Shown here in pieces: positions 6,480-14,456 of a DNA stretch of 19,326 bases; position 1 is the stretch's first letter, and every line of letters begins with the position of its first letter. Source of the DNA: Candidatus Omnitrophota bacterium (GTDB lineage Bacteria > Omnitrophota > Gorgyraeia > B26-G9); assembly GCA_022013205.1 (NCBI GenBank), contig JAKLQT010000206.1:1-19326 (forward strand), in the 5' to 3' direction. Below the pieces are notes generated by a model. The model ran no database searches. It was not told the origin of the DNA and saw only the letters and a program-made list of their open reading frames with translations. The position numbers were made by a program, and so were the translations under genes.

Positions 6480-9056
6480 TTATTTTATATCTCTCCAGTT
6501 TTTCCCAATTTTAAAACTAACTTGTATCGGAACATCCAGTTTTAATACATTTTCCATTTTATCTTTAACAATTTTTTTAACCTCGATCATTTCTTTATCC
6601 GGGACATCAAATACAAGTTCATCATGAACCTGCAAAAGCATCTTAGCCTTTAAGCCCTCTTTTTTTAATTGGCGGTAAATAGCAACCATTGCCGCCTTAA
6701 TTAAGTCCGCGGCAGAGCCCTGAATCGGAGTATTCATTGCTGTTCTCTCGGAAAAACTCCTCTGCATCGCGTCTTTAGCGTTAATTTGCGGGATATAACG
6801 CCGCCTGTTCAAAAGTGTTGTTACATATCCCCTATCCTGTGTTTTTTTAATCTCACCATTTAAATAATCCGTAACTTTCGGGTAACGTTTAAAATACTCA
6901 TCAATAAATTTTTTTGCTTCGCTGTGGCTGACCCCGATATCCCGGGCTAAAGCGTAAGGCCCCATACCATAAATGATGCCAAAATTAACTCTTTTTGCCA
7001 TATTGCGCATCTTTTCAGTAACACTATCCTGTGCTACGCCGAAAACCAGGGAAGCGGTAAAGTTGTGGATATCAAGATTTTCTTTAAACGCTTTTATCAG
7101 AATACTGTCCCCGGATAGATGTGCCAGCACCCGCAGCTCAATTTGCGAGTAATCAGCGCAAAGCAGCTTCCATGACTCAGCCTCGCTTACAAACGCCGCC
7201 CTTATCTGACGTCCGGCATCAGTCCTGACCGGTATATTTTGCAGATTAGGATTACTTGAGCTTAAGCGGCCGGTCGCGGTAACCGTTTGATTAAAAGTGG
7301 TATGTATTTTATGAGTCTTAGTATTGACCAGCTCAAGCAACCCGTCAATATAGGTTGATTTCAATTTTGCCTGCTCTCTGTACTGAAGAATCATAGCAGG
7401 CAGGTCATGTTTTTCGGCAAGCTGCGTTAAAACATCAACATTTGTAGATGGCCCGCTTTTGCCTTTTTTAATTATCGGCAGTTTTAACCGCTCAAACAAG
7501 ATCTCGCTTAACTGCTTGGGTGAATTTATATTAAATTCACATCCGCTGAGACTAAAGATATTGCTCGTAAGCGTATTTAACTTCTTATCAACCTCATCCC
7601 CAAGCCTTAAAAGATATTTTTCATCGATGCGGATACCATTTCTCTGCATTGAAGCTAATATCCTGATAAGCGGCATTTCAACCCGGCAAAACAATTCCCG
7701 CACTTTCTTCGATTCAAGCTCTTTAAGCAGAATATCCCGCAAAGATATCTGTTCGCAAACCTGAAACCGCAGATCAACATTACGACCTAAGTAAAATCCG
7801 GCAATATCAGATATTGTGCTCTTTCCGCCGCCGGGTTCAAGCAGATATGCCCCGACCATTATATCAAAGAACGGCACTTCTAAATAAATTCCGCAAGCAT
7901 CCAGCATTACACATGAGGCCTTTAAATCATAACCTATTTTTAAAATATCTGATCTTTTAAAAACAGGCTCAAGAAATTTCTTTAAGTCATCTATGGTTAA
8001 TTTTTGGCTGAGATGTATCCTTACAAAATCTTTTTTATTAAAACTTATCTCTAAACTTTTTAGCGTATTGGAGGTTTTATTATCGGATTCCTGTAAAACA
8101 AGAGAGAATTCTTTTTCTTTGCAAAGCTTTTTTGAAAACGATTCAAGATCAAAAGCTGTTTCAATTATCTCAACCTTTAAATCGCTATTTTCCTTAGGCA
8201 CATCTTTTAGAAGATTTCTGTAAAGGCTTTTAAATTCAAGCTCAAGAAAGATATTTTTTAAACGCTCCGTATCCTCTCCCGCTCCCTCAAGCCTCTGCAA
8301 GTCGGCTTTTATCGGCACATCATAAATAATAGTTGCCAGCTCTTTGCTCATTCGAGCCTGTTCAGCAAACTCCTCAAGCAATTGCTTCCTTTTTTTCTGC
8401 TGGATATTACACGTGTTTTTTAAGACACTCTCTAAACTTCCAAACGCCCCGATTAATTCCGCGGCTGTTTTCGGGCCGATACCCGGAACCCCTGGGATAT
8501 TATCTGCGCTGTCACCGGCTAAAGCTAATAGGTCAGTGATTTGGCTGGGCGTAACACCATAGCGTTCAAAAACTTTTTTCTCATCAGTGATCGCGTCCTC
8601 TTTTTGCGGATTATAAATACTAACATATTTATCGACAAGCTGCAACATATCTTTATCACCGCTGACAATAAAAACATCAACCTTGTCTTTAAAACTTACC
8701 GCAAGTGTAGCTATAATATCATCTGCCTCATACCCTGCCAGCTGAAAAACAGGGATACCGTAAGCTCCTACAACTTCTTTTATAATAGGCATCTGAGTCT
8801 GCAGGTCATCAGGCATAGGCTTGCGGTGTGCCTTATACGCGTGAAACTTCTCATGGCGCAGTGTCGGCCCCTTTAGATCAAAGCAAATCGCCAGATAATC
8901 GGGTTTGCCTTCCTTGCGCAGCTTATTGAGCATATTGACAAATCCAAAAACAGCTCCGGTCGGTTTTCCGCTTGAATTAGTCAAATCAGCGATCGCGTAA
9001 AAAGCCCGATAACTGTAAGAATTACCGTCGATAAGATATAGTTTTTTTCTTCGCAT
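6480..9056 (-). CDS. polA: DNA polymerase I, proofreading domain apparently inactive
   Basis: PolA fills gaps and removes RNA primers in replication and repair. Of 858 residues, 1-290 form the 5' nuclease with its metal-binding acids visible (Asp10 in LIDGN, Asp60, GYEADD 108-113, SGDKD 132-136, LALAGDSADNIPGVPGIG 177-194). Residues about 295-455 are a 3'-5' exonuclease-like domain lacking the catalytic acids: no DxE where LVLQESD stands (319-325), Ser381 in GYDLKAS where NLKYD is expected, and Gln436 where the third Asp should be. The polymerase is intact: motif A ADYSQIE with Asp635, motif B RNMAKRVNFGIIYG (684-697), motif C QVHDELVFD with Asp812-Glu813. Phe692 is the position that disfavours dideoxynucleotides. 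No clear ribosome binding site precedes the ATG, but MRRKKLYLIDGN matches the family start. Confidence 0.97.
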   Translation of the reverse strand: MRRKKLYLIDGNSYSYRAFYAIADLTNSSGKPTGAVFGFVNMLNKLRKEGKPDYLAICFDLKGPTLRHEKFHAYKAHRKPMPDDLQTQMPIIKEVVGAYGIPVFQLAGYEADDIIATLAVSFKDKVDVFIVSGDKDMLQLVDKYVSIYNPQKEDAITDEKKVFERYGVTPSQITDLLALAGDSADNIPGVPGIGPKTAAELIGAFGSLESVLKNTCNIQQKKRKQLLEEFAEQARMSKELATIIYDVPIKADLQRLEGAGEDTERLKNIFLELEFKSLYRNLLKDVPKENSDLKVEIIETAFDLESFSKKLCKEKEFSLVLQESDNKTSNTLKSLEISFNKKDFVRIHLSQKLTIDDLKKFLEPVFKRSDILKIGYDLKASCVMLDACGIYLEVPFFDIMVGAYLLEPGGGKSTISDIAGFYLGRNVDLRFQVCEQISLRDILLKELESKKVRELFCRVEMPLIRILASMQRNGIRIDEKYLLRLGDEVDKKLNTLTSNIFSLSGCEFNINSPKQLSEILFERLKLPIIKKGKSGPSTNVDVLTQLAEKHDLPAMILQYREQAKLKSTYIDGLLELVNTKTHKIHTTFNQTVTATGRLSSSNPNLQNIPVRTDAGRQIRAAFVSEAESWKLLCADYSQIELRVLAHLSGDSILIKAFKENLDIHNFTASLVFGVAQDSVTEKMRNMAKRVNFGIIYGMGPYALARDIGVSHSEAKKFIDEYFKRYPKVTDYLNGEIKKTQDRGYVTTLLNRRRYIPQINAKDAMQRSFSERTAMNTPIQGSAADLIKAAMVAIYRQLKKEGLKAKMLLQVHDELVFDVPDKEMIEVKKIVKDKMENVLKLDVPIQVSFKIGKNWRDIK

Positions 9057-9096
9057 AATTGATTCTGAGGATTTTTAGTTTTGGCGTGGATCTATC

Positions 9097-9154
9097 CCTG
9101 AAGTGTTTGATTTCAGGCTGCTTTCAAATTAACCTTTCTTCGGGATTGATTATA
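9097..9154 (-). promoter_or_regulatory. Possible polA promoter element and short hairpin
   Basis: In the 116-bp gap between the secretin gene and polA, a perfect TATAAT (9154-9149) lies 93 nt upstream of the polA ATG, but no acceptable -35 is found at 16-18 bp. Downstream of it a hairpin CCTGAA-N9-TTCAGG (9097-9117) lacks a T-run and so is not a good intrinsic terminator. A transcription restart for polA-glgA-coaE-rho is plausible here but weakly supported. Confidence 0.25.
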
Positions 9155-9172
9155 GATGATATCCCCCAAGTA

Positions 9173-11101
9173 TCATAAAGCATCAGCTCTTGCGTCTACC
9201 GTCTCACCCGTTGGCGCGATAATAGAAGCCGTCACAAAAATCAAAAGATTTCTTTTTTGTTTATTATCATACTTTCGCGTAAATAGTCTTCCAATCAAGG
9301 GAATTTTTCCTAAAATCGGGACACTGTCGACAGTGTGTTCGACAACTTCCCGCATCAATCCCCCCATTACCACCGTATCATTGTTATGGACAACAATACT
9401 TGCGGTAGCATTACGCACGCTAAAAAACGGCTGTAGATATGGCTGCCCTTCTGTGCCGTAGTTATACATATCTTTTTCAATATCAAATTCACTGACTTCA
9501 GGAACAAGCGTTAAGTTTATGGTGTTGCCGTCACCACCCACATTGGGAGTAACCTTTAATATAATTCCGATATCCCGCGTCTTAAAATCCGAAGGAACAG
9601 TAGCATAATATGTCCTGGTCTGTGTTCCAACAACCGCATCATATGTCTGGATCTCATATTTTGTCGGATAGCGATATTCTTTTACGATTTTAATAATAGC
9701 TTCCTGCCCGCTTATAGTAGTCACTTTTGGTGAAGACAAAGTGTTACTATCCGTATTTTGCTCAATTGCCGAAAGAACAGATTTAAACTCCTGAAAATCC
9801 AAAACACCAAAGCCAAGATTACTGGAGGTAATATTCGGAAAAGGGTCCTTGTAATCAGTATTTTGATCCTTCTCGAAAGGAAAAGTATGGTATGTGCCCG
9901 CGCCGTAAGCAGTGATTTCCGGAGTTAATTTAAGCCCGAGTGAAAAAAGATCATCCGTTCCCACTTCTACAAAACGGGCTTCAATCATCACCTGCGGCGG
10001 ATTCACATCTAAGGCCTCGAGAGCTTTTTCTAAGGCTTCCAGATTAGAAGGTGTATTGTGAGCAATAAGCGTACTGGTACGATTGTCGAGAAAAACACTG
10101 CTTCCTTCCGGCCAGCTTACTATTTTCTTCAAAACATCTTTAATTGTAAAGGTCATCTGCCCGGCAACTCCTCCGGGGCCGCCTATTTTAACCCCTTCGT
10201 AGGTCTCATAAGAACTACTTTTTTCGCCGTTTTCACCTTCATGTTCTACCACAGCTTTTTCATCTAACCGAAGTTCTTTTATCGTAACAGTATCAAAAGT
10301 GGTAAAGGTTGTAAAAGCCGCCGGGCCATGTGAAAGATGATAAATTCTGCTAATCATTGCTTCATTAGCAATGTTATCCTTAGAACTCACCCAGATAAAA
10401 TCATCTTCAAAACGATAGCTCAGCCCTTTGGTTCGCAGAATCGATTCCAGCGCCTGGATCAAAGTTACATTTTTAAGGAGAATCGATACCTGAGGAGACC
10501 TGGCTAGAGCATCCTCATCCATAATAATATTTATCTCACTGACCTTTGAGAGATATTCCAGGATTTTACTCAACTGCGCGTTATTAAAGTCAATACTTAC
10601 TCTCTTGCGGGCAGCTTTCATTCTTAGAGTTACCAGTTCGTCTGTCTTAACTTTTTCGCTGCTTCTGGTAGTTTCCGATTCGCTGATAAGCCATGCCTTA
10701 TCTGTTTCAAGCATTCTTTTTTGCTTTATGATTTCTTTTGCAATCGCGACCTTCTGCTCCTCATATCTCATTTTATCCAGTTCCACATTATAAATAAGAT
10801 CGTTTAGCTGCCTATTGCCGGGATCGAGAACCTGTGCTTTTTTGAAGTGTGCTATCGCCTTGTCAAAGTTATTAGTATCCCACGCATCATAAGCCCGGTT
10901 TACAAATCCGGAAATATTCGCCTTAGAATTATCAGGCATCTGGGAGTTTGAGGAACTTTTAAGTTCTGCTAAACGGCCGGCAAGCTCAAGAGCTTGATCT
11001 TGATCTTGATCCCAACCGGCATTATTTTCCTGAGAAAATACACCTTTTGGGAAAAACAACAGAATTAATATGAGGAAAAAAACCAGGACAATTCTTTTCA
11101 T
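9173..11101 (-). CDS. pilQ: Type IV pilus / type II secretion secretin with TPR segment (PilQ/GspD, Amuc_1098-like)
   Basis: Secretins form the multimeric outer-membrane channel through which a pilus or secreted protein passes. The 642-residue precursor has a signal peptide (hydrophobic about 4-16, likely cleavage near VFS-Q at 23-24). An acidic DQDQDQ tract lies at 31-36 and a TPR-like pair at about 64-100 (VNRAYDAWDTNNFDKAIAHF). A charged helical linker follows. An STN/N0-type domain spans about 168-238, a secretin_N domain about 250-366, and the secretin core about 367-632, ending in the signature VPILGKIPLIGRLFTRK (594-610). N-terminal TPRs before STN are reminiscent of the Akkermansia Amuc_1098 family. 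The ATG overlaps the pilP-like stop as ATGA, so translation is coupled. It is the last gene of the alignment-complex operon. Confidence 0.92.
   Translation of the reverse strand: MKRIVLVFFLILILLFFPKGVFSQENNAGWDQDQDQALELAGRLAELKSSSNSQMPDNSKANISGFVNRAYDAWDTNNFDKAIAHFKKAQVLDPGNRQLNDLIYNVELDKMRYEEQKVAIAKEIIKQKRMLETDKAWLISESETTRSSEKVKTDELVTLRMKAARKRVSIDFNNAQLSKILEYLSKVSEINIIMDEDALARSPQVSILLKNVTLIQALESILRTKGLSYRFEDDFIWVSSKDNIANEAMISRIYHLSHGPAAFTTFTTFDTVTIKELRLDEKAVVEHEGENGEKSSSYETYEGVKIGGPGGVAGQMTFTIKDVLKKIVSWPEGSSVFLDNRTSTLIAHNTPSNLEALEKALEALDVNPPQVMIEARFVEVGTDDLFSLGLKLTPEITAYGAGTYHTFPFEKDQNTDYKDPFPNITSSNLGFGVLDFQEFKSVLSAIEQNTDSNTLSSPKVTTISGQEAIIKIVKEYRYPTKYEIQTYDAVVGTQTRTYYATVPSDFKTRDIGIILKVTPNVGGDGNTINLTLVPEVSEFDIEKDMYNYGTEGQPYLQPFFSVRNATASIVVHNNDTVVMGGLMREVVEHTVDSVPILGKIPLIGRLFTRKYDNKQKRNLLIFVTASIIAPTGETVDARADAL
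10993..11010. repeat. Three perfect tandem hexamers inside the secretin gene
   Basis: CTTGAT is repeated three times without change on the plus strand, encoding Asp-Gln repeats at residues 31-36, just after the signal peptide. Because the unit is 6 bp, copy-number change would add or remove whole Asp-Gln pairs without a frameshift. Confidence 0.8.
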
Positions 11102-11814
11102 TTATATACCATTCCTTTCTCTAATCTAAGATGCTGCCCTTGATGTGATAGTAACACAGAATCTTCGTCGATGTCAAGCACCTTATACTCTAAAAAATTA
11201 CTGTTTTTAGTTACTGTTTCTGAATAGCCGCGAGTAAGCTCATTTATCTTTGCCACCCGCTCATTTACGTAGGCCTTCTGCCTGTATTTTATCTCTATGA
11301 CTTTTCCTTTTTTATCCTTCAATTTAATAAATTTTTCATTTAATTCATGGACTTGATAATACGCGAAATGGCTACCCTCTTTCACAAGATAGCTTTTCTT
11401 ATACATATTTACCTGTGCTAGCATTTCATTATCATCTTTAAAAAAAACTTTGCCCTGGTATTCAATTCCCAGCGGTTTAAAACCTATTTCGATTACCTGC
11501 AAAACCCGGCGATCGCCGGCAGCGATATCAACGCTCTTATTGTACCCGTGCTCTGAAAAAATATTTCTTTTTGAGGTTACTGATGAAAGCGCTCTGACTG
11601 TCTGCTCCTCAATATTTAGATACTCTTCTGTCTTAGTGTAATCCCGGCTTCCTGCCGCGCTCTGGGTGCTACGTGTAGAAAGCCTTTGTATCTTTTTATC
11701 AAGAATATCATTGTTAGCGGCTGCTTTATTAAATAAAACGGGTATGACACCCAGTACTAAGCATAGCAGAACAAAAAAAATTACTTTTTCTAAATTTTCG
11801 TATTTTTCTTTCAT
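11098..11814 (-). CDS. PilP/GspC-like periplasmic linker protein
   Basis: The 238-residue protein has a short cytoplasmic N-terminus, one membrane helix at about 10-30 (VIFFVLLCLVLGVIPVLF), a polar linker to about 95, and a beta-rich periplasmic part. The region from about 106 (LQVIEIGFKPLGIEYQGKVFF), through YLVKEGSHFAYYQVHELNEKFIKL read in segments, resembles the homology-region domain of GspC/PilP, in which a value, a bound strand and a 'valid under load' turn recur. A second similar motif (FLEYKVLDIDEDSVLL) occurs at the C-terminus. In known systems this protein links the inner-membrane PilN-PilO pair to the secretin N0 domain, which fits its position directly before the secretin gene. 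Assignment rests on position and topology more than on strong sequence match; the Amuc_1099 position is equivalent. Confidence 0.7.
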   Translation of the reverse strand: MKEKYENLEKVIFFVLLCLVLGVIPVLFNKAAANNDILDKKIQRLSTRSTQSAAGSRDYTKTEEYLNIEEQTVRALSSVTSKRNIFSEHGYNKSVDIAAGDRRVLQVIEIGFKPLGIEYQGKVFFKDDNEMLAQVNMYKKSYLVKEGSHFAYYQVHELNEKFIKLKDKKGKVIEIKYRQKAYVNERVAKINELTRGYSETVTKNSNFLEYKVLDIDEDSVLLSHQGQHLRLEKGMVYK

Positions 11815-11824
11815 TATTATCCCA

Positions 11825-12577
11825 TTATTCTATGCTTCTAAGGTTAATTTCCGCCGCCAGCCGTTCACTTGTATCATCTATTCTCTTTATATCGATCTTC
11901 CACAAAACATAAGTCTTATCGCTGCCCGCCAAATCCAGCAAAAACCCCTTTAACTGATTAAAATCCGCTTCTATGGACAATTGCATCGACAAAGACTTAA
12001 GAGATACTTCCTCCCCGCTTTGTGTCTTTTTATTGAGCAATACAACTTTATGCGGCAGTTTTACGCTTCTTAGGGCAAATACCTTATTTTCAATCAGAAG
12101 ACTGATGATATCCTCTAAAATAAACAACTCGCTCGTCAAAACCGGGGCGAGAGAAACATCCGGGACCTTAAACCTGTATTCTTCAAACCCCATGTCCTGC
12201 GGCAATAAGATATTATCGCGTTTTGCCTTATCATCTATCCGCTCAAGCGCATCAAAAAGCATTTTCTTAAAAGATAACGGCGTGGCAGATACAGCATTTT
12301 TTAAATGTGCTTTGCTTAAAGAACTTTCAAGCCGGCTATAGTTTTGCTCCAGATTAGATCTCAGCGAGTCTTTCAATCTAATCAGGGCATCAACATCATC
12401 GCCCATAGTTTTTCTATACTTTTTAATCTCAGCCTCGCGTAAAGCTGCTTTTTCATTTAAATCCGCGCTGCGCCGCGAAATAAAAGACATCAAAAATAAA
12501 AACGTTAAAAACAGCACTACTGTCATTATTGCGATCCTTATTTCTAATTTGAATTTTTTAGCAACTATCGCGTCCAT
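11825..12577 (-). CDS. PilO/GspM-like (Amuc_1100-like) inner-membrane alignment protein
   Basis: The 250-residue protein has a basic N-terminal tail, a single membrane helix at about 15-34 (IAIMTVVLFLTFLFLMSFIS), a long charged helical or coiled-coil stretch at about 37-92, and a mixed alpha/beta periplasmic domain. The order helix, coil, then ferredoxin-like fold is that of PilO and GspM. The segment LPQDMGFEEYRFKVPD (124-139) before a helix rich in Leu/Ile is reminiscent of the Akkermansia pilus-like protein Amuc_1100, from memory and not aligned. It begins 13 nt after the PilM-PilN fusion and ends 10 nt before the PilP-like gene. The likely role is to pair with the PilN-like half of its upstream neighbour in the inner-membrane platform. 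The exact family is uncertain. Confidence 0.7.
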   Translation of the reverse strand: MDAIVAKKFKLEIRIAIMTVVLFLTFLFLMSFISRRSADLNEKAALREAEIKKYRKTMGDDVDALIRLKDSLRSNLEQNYSRLESSLSKAHLKNAVSATPLSFKKMLFDALERIDDKAKRDNILLPQDMGFEEYRFKVPDVSLAPVLTSELFILEDIISLLIENKVFALRSVKLPHKVVLLNKKTQSGEEVSLKSLSMQLSIEADFNQLKGFLLDLAGSDKTYVLWKIDIKRIDDTSERLAAEINLRSIE

Positions 12578-12590
12578 TATAAAAACCGCC

Positions 12591-14189
12591 TTATCTAAGT
12601 AAAATGCTTATGGAAAAACTCATCACATTATTGCCGGCTTTACCGACTGTTTCGATCTTAACGTTTTTAATCATTGTCTGTTGCTCTAATTTCTGCTGAA
12701 AATCTCCTATGCTGTCCATGTCATCAGCGCTGATTCCTTCCAGAGATATCGAGTCCTTTTCCAGGTCAAAGTTTAAACTCTTTATCCATATTTTACCCGG
12801 CATAGCCAAAGCGATATCTTCAAGCATAAAAACCAACGCGTGCTTTGCCGACAATGTTTGGCGCATAATTTGCATTTTTTCCCTGTATCTTCGTATGAAA
12901 TTATCCGCTTCATTGACAGTTTTTTCATTAGCTTTTAACAGGGCTGCTTTCTGCTGTAATACTTCCAGATAATCCTTTAGAGAATAATACCTGGCAAGGG
13001 AAACACAAAAGAAACCGATGAGCAGCAGAAAAATCATCATCAATGATCCCAGGACATAAGGAATTTTCTTTTTCATCCGCTTGTATTGCAGATGCTCAGC
13101 CGGCAGAAGATTGACATTTAAAGGCGCCATACCGTTTCCGCGCAAAGCAAGGCCGATAGCCGGCCCAAGAAATTCAGTTAACTGCATGTCCATCTTAGGA
13201 TTAAACTTCAAGAAGTTAAAATAGTCCATCTTTTCAACACTTGCCGAAAGGCTATTCTCAAAAAATTTATCAATATTTTTGATCTTGCTCGCCCCCCCGC
13301 ATAAAATAACCTTGCTAAATTTCATGTCTGAAACATGCTGTGATTTATAAAAATTAATCGTTTTGATAATTTCATTTGTCAACTCCGTAAGAATACCGGT
13401 AATTACCTCGGCAATCTTACGATCCTGCTCTGCTTCAAAACTTTCTTTTTGATGGTAAAGCATAAGAACCTGGCCTTTTTCCTTTTTTATCTTTTCGGCC
13501 AGCTTGCGATCTATTTTCAAAACACGCATAAGCGCGTCATTTATATCTTCTCCCCCTAGAGGCAGGCTTCTTGTCCAGATCCTCCCGGTATTAGCAACGA
13601 TTACATTTGTTGTTTTTGCTCCGCAATCAATTATCAGGGTTTCCTTTAAATCCCGATAAAAATAGTGCAGGCTGTTATAAAGAGCCAGATTGCTCACATC
13701 TATAAATTCCAAATCAAGCGAACATTCGAAGGCGATATTAAGAATTGAATTTATCAATTCCTTTTTTACCGCGGCCAGCAGAATGCTTAGTTGTTTTTTA
13801 TCGCGGCCGTATACCTGAAAGTCCCATACGACATCCTTTATCGGAAAAGGAATCTGCTGCTGGGTTTCATAAAGAACAATCTGACGTAATTTTTGCGGTG
13901 CTGTAACGGGAATTTTTACTAAACGAACAAACGCGGATTGTCCTGCGATAGATATACCTGCTTTAATATTACGCAATATTTTTTCATTGTGAAGGAATTT
14001 TTTAAGAAAATAGGCAGCTTTGGCAAGCTGGGCTTCAGGATTAAGTTCTGAGGCCCCTTCCTCATACTCCTGGCAAAAAGCCTTTAATAAACGCATTGTA
14101 TCGTTCTTTTCTCGAGCCAAAAGAACGATCTTAATCGCACCCGCGCCGATATCAATACCTAGGAATAAATCTTTTTTTACTACAGACAT
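12591..14189 (-). CDS. pilM: PilM-PilN fusion (GspL-like architecture), pilus alignment protein
   Basis: Residues 1-350 are a PilM-type actin-like ATPase: phosphate-1 loop LGIDIGAGAIKIV (10-22), QQIPFPIKDVVWDFQV (111-126) typical of PilM, phosphate-2 IIDCGAKTTNVIV (186-198), and adenosine motif KVILCGGASKIKNI (293-306). NVNLLP at 358-363 equals the INLLP-type peptide that in ordinary systems begins PilN and docks into PilM. A membrane helix (about 377-397), a coiled segment (about 402-445) and a ferredoxin-like periplasmic domain (about 450-532) complete a PilN-like half. In most type IV pilus loci these are two proteins, whereas GspL of type II secretion is the single-chain equivalent. GGTGA precedes the ATG by 6 nt. 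A strong promoter lies about 170 nt upstream, and pilO follows after 13 nt. Confidence 0.9.
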   Translation of the reverse strand: MSVVKKDLFLGIDIGAGAIKIVLLAREKNDTMRLLKAFCQEYEEGASELNPEAQLAKAAYFLKKFLHNEKILRNIKAGISIAGQSAFVRLVKIPVTAPQKLRQIVLYETQQQIPFPIKDVVWDFQVYGRDKKQLSILLAAVKKELINSILNIAFECSLDLEFIDVSNLALYNSLHYFYRDLKETLIIDCGAKTTNVIVANTGRIWTRSLPLGGEDINDALMRVLKIDRKLAEKIKKEKGQVLMLYHQKESFEAEQDRKIAEVITGILTELTNEIIKTINFYKSQHVSDMKFSKVILCGGASKIKNIDKFFENSLSASVEKMDYFNFLKFNPKMDMQLTEFLGPAIGLALRGNGMAPLNVNLLPAEHLQYKRMKKKIPYVLGSLMMIFLLLIGFFCVSLARYYSLKDYLEVLQQKAALLKANEKTVNEADNFIRRYREKMQIMRQTLSAKHALVFMLEDIALAMPGKIWIKSLNFDLEKDSISLEGISADDMDSIGDFQQKLEQQTMIKNVKIETVGKAGNNVMSFSISILLR

Positions 14190-14269
14190 AATTCACCGTA
14201 ATTAATTACATTCCTTGTTGATTTTTTTTGGTAAGCTGCTAAATATGCCTTTTAAGCACATATTAGCAT

Positions 14270-14293
14270 CACCTTTTCTTCCCTGAAAAGGTG
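14270..14293 (-). promoter_or_regulatory. Perfect 9-bp hairpin in the pilM leader
   Basis: CACCTTTTC (14270-14278) and GAAAAGGTG (14285-14293) are exact reverse complements around a 6-nt loop. The hairpin is about 60 nt downstream of the predicted transcription start and 80 nt before the pilM ATG. It lacks a following T-run on either strand, so it is more likely a leader structure or operator-like palindrome than a terminator. Confidence 0.5.
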
Positions 14294-14359
14294 GTATTTA
14301 AGATAATTTCATCGAGCCCTTTACAAAATTACTGTGAGCCGTAACTTATTTGTGTACAT

Positions 14360-14390
14360 ATTATATAACATATTTATAAAGCTTTGTCAA
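14360..14390 (-). promoter_or_regulatory. Sigma70-type promoter for the pilMN-O-P-Q operon
   Basis: On the minus strand a perfect TTGACA (14390-14385) is followed after 17 bp by TATATA (14367-14362) or after 19 bp by a perfect TATAAT (14365-14360), within the A/T run TTATATAAT. Transcription would start near 14353 and give a leader of roughly 165 nt. This is the best promoter match I found in the window and marks the alignment-complex genes as a separate unit from the ATPase/platform genes. Confidence 0.7.
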
Positions 14391-14456
14391 TATTCCCAGG
14401 TTTTTCAGAGGTTCCAAAGAAAATGATTTCAAGGCCGCAAGGCACGATTCTTTATT

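Larger units (their letters stand above)
14190..14456 (-). other. pilC-pilM intergenic region: promoter and structured leader
   Basis: This 267-bp gap contains no gene. It carries the promoter at 14360-14390 and, in the resulting leader, a 9-bp hairpin at 14270-14293 plus a weaker one, AATATG/CATATT, at 14242-14264. TTACTGTG (14329-14336) and TGAGCCGTAACTTAT (14335-14349) resemble parts of the rpmE-leader palindrome. No U-tract terminator for pilC is visible between 14390 and 14456. Confidence 0.6.

Noticed and set aside
9097..9117. Hairpin after the secretin gene as an intrinsic terminator
   Set aside because: The 6-bp stem has no following T-run and is moderate in G+C.
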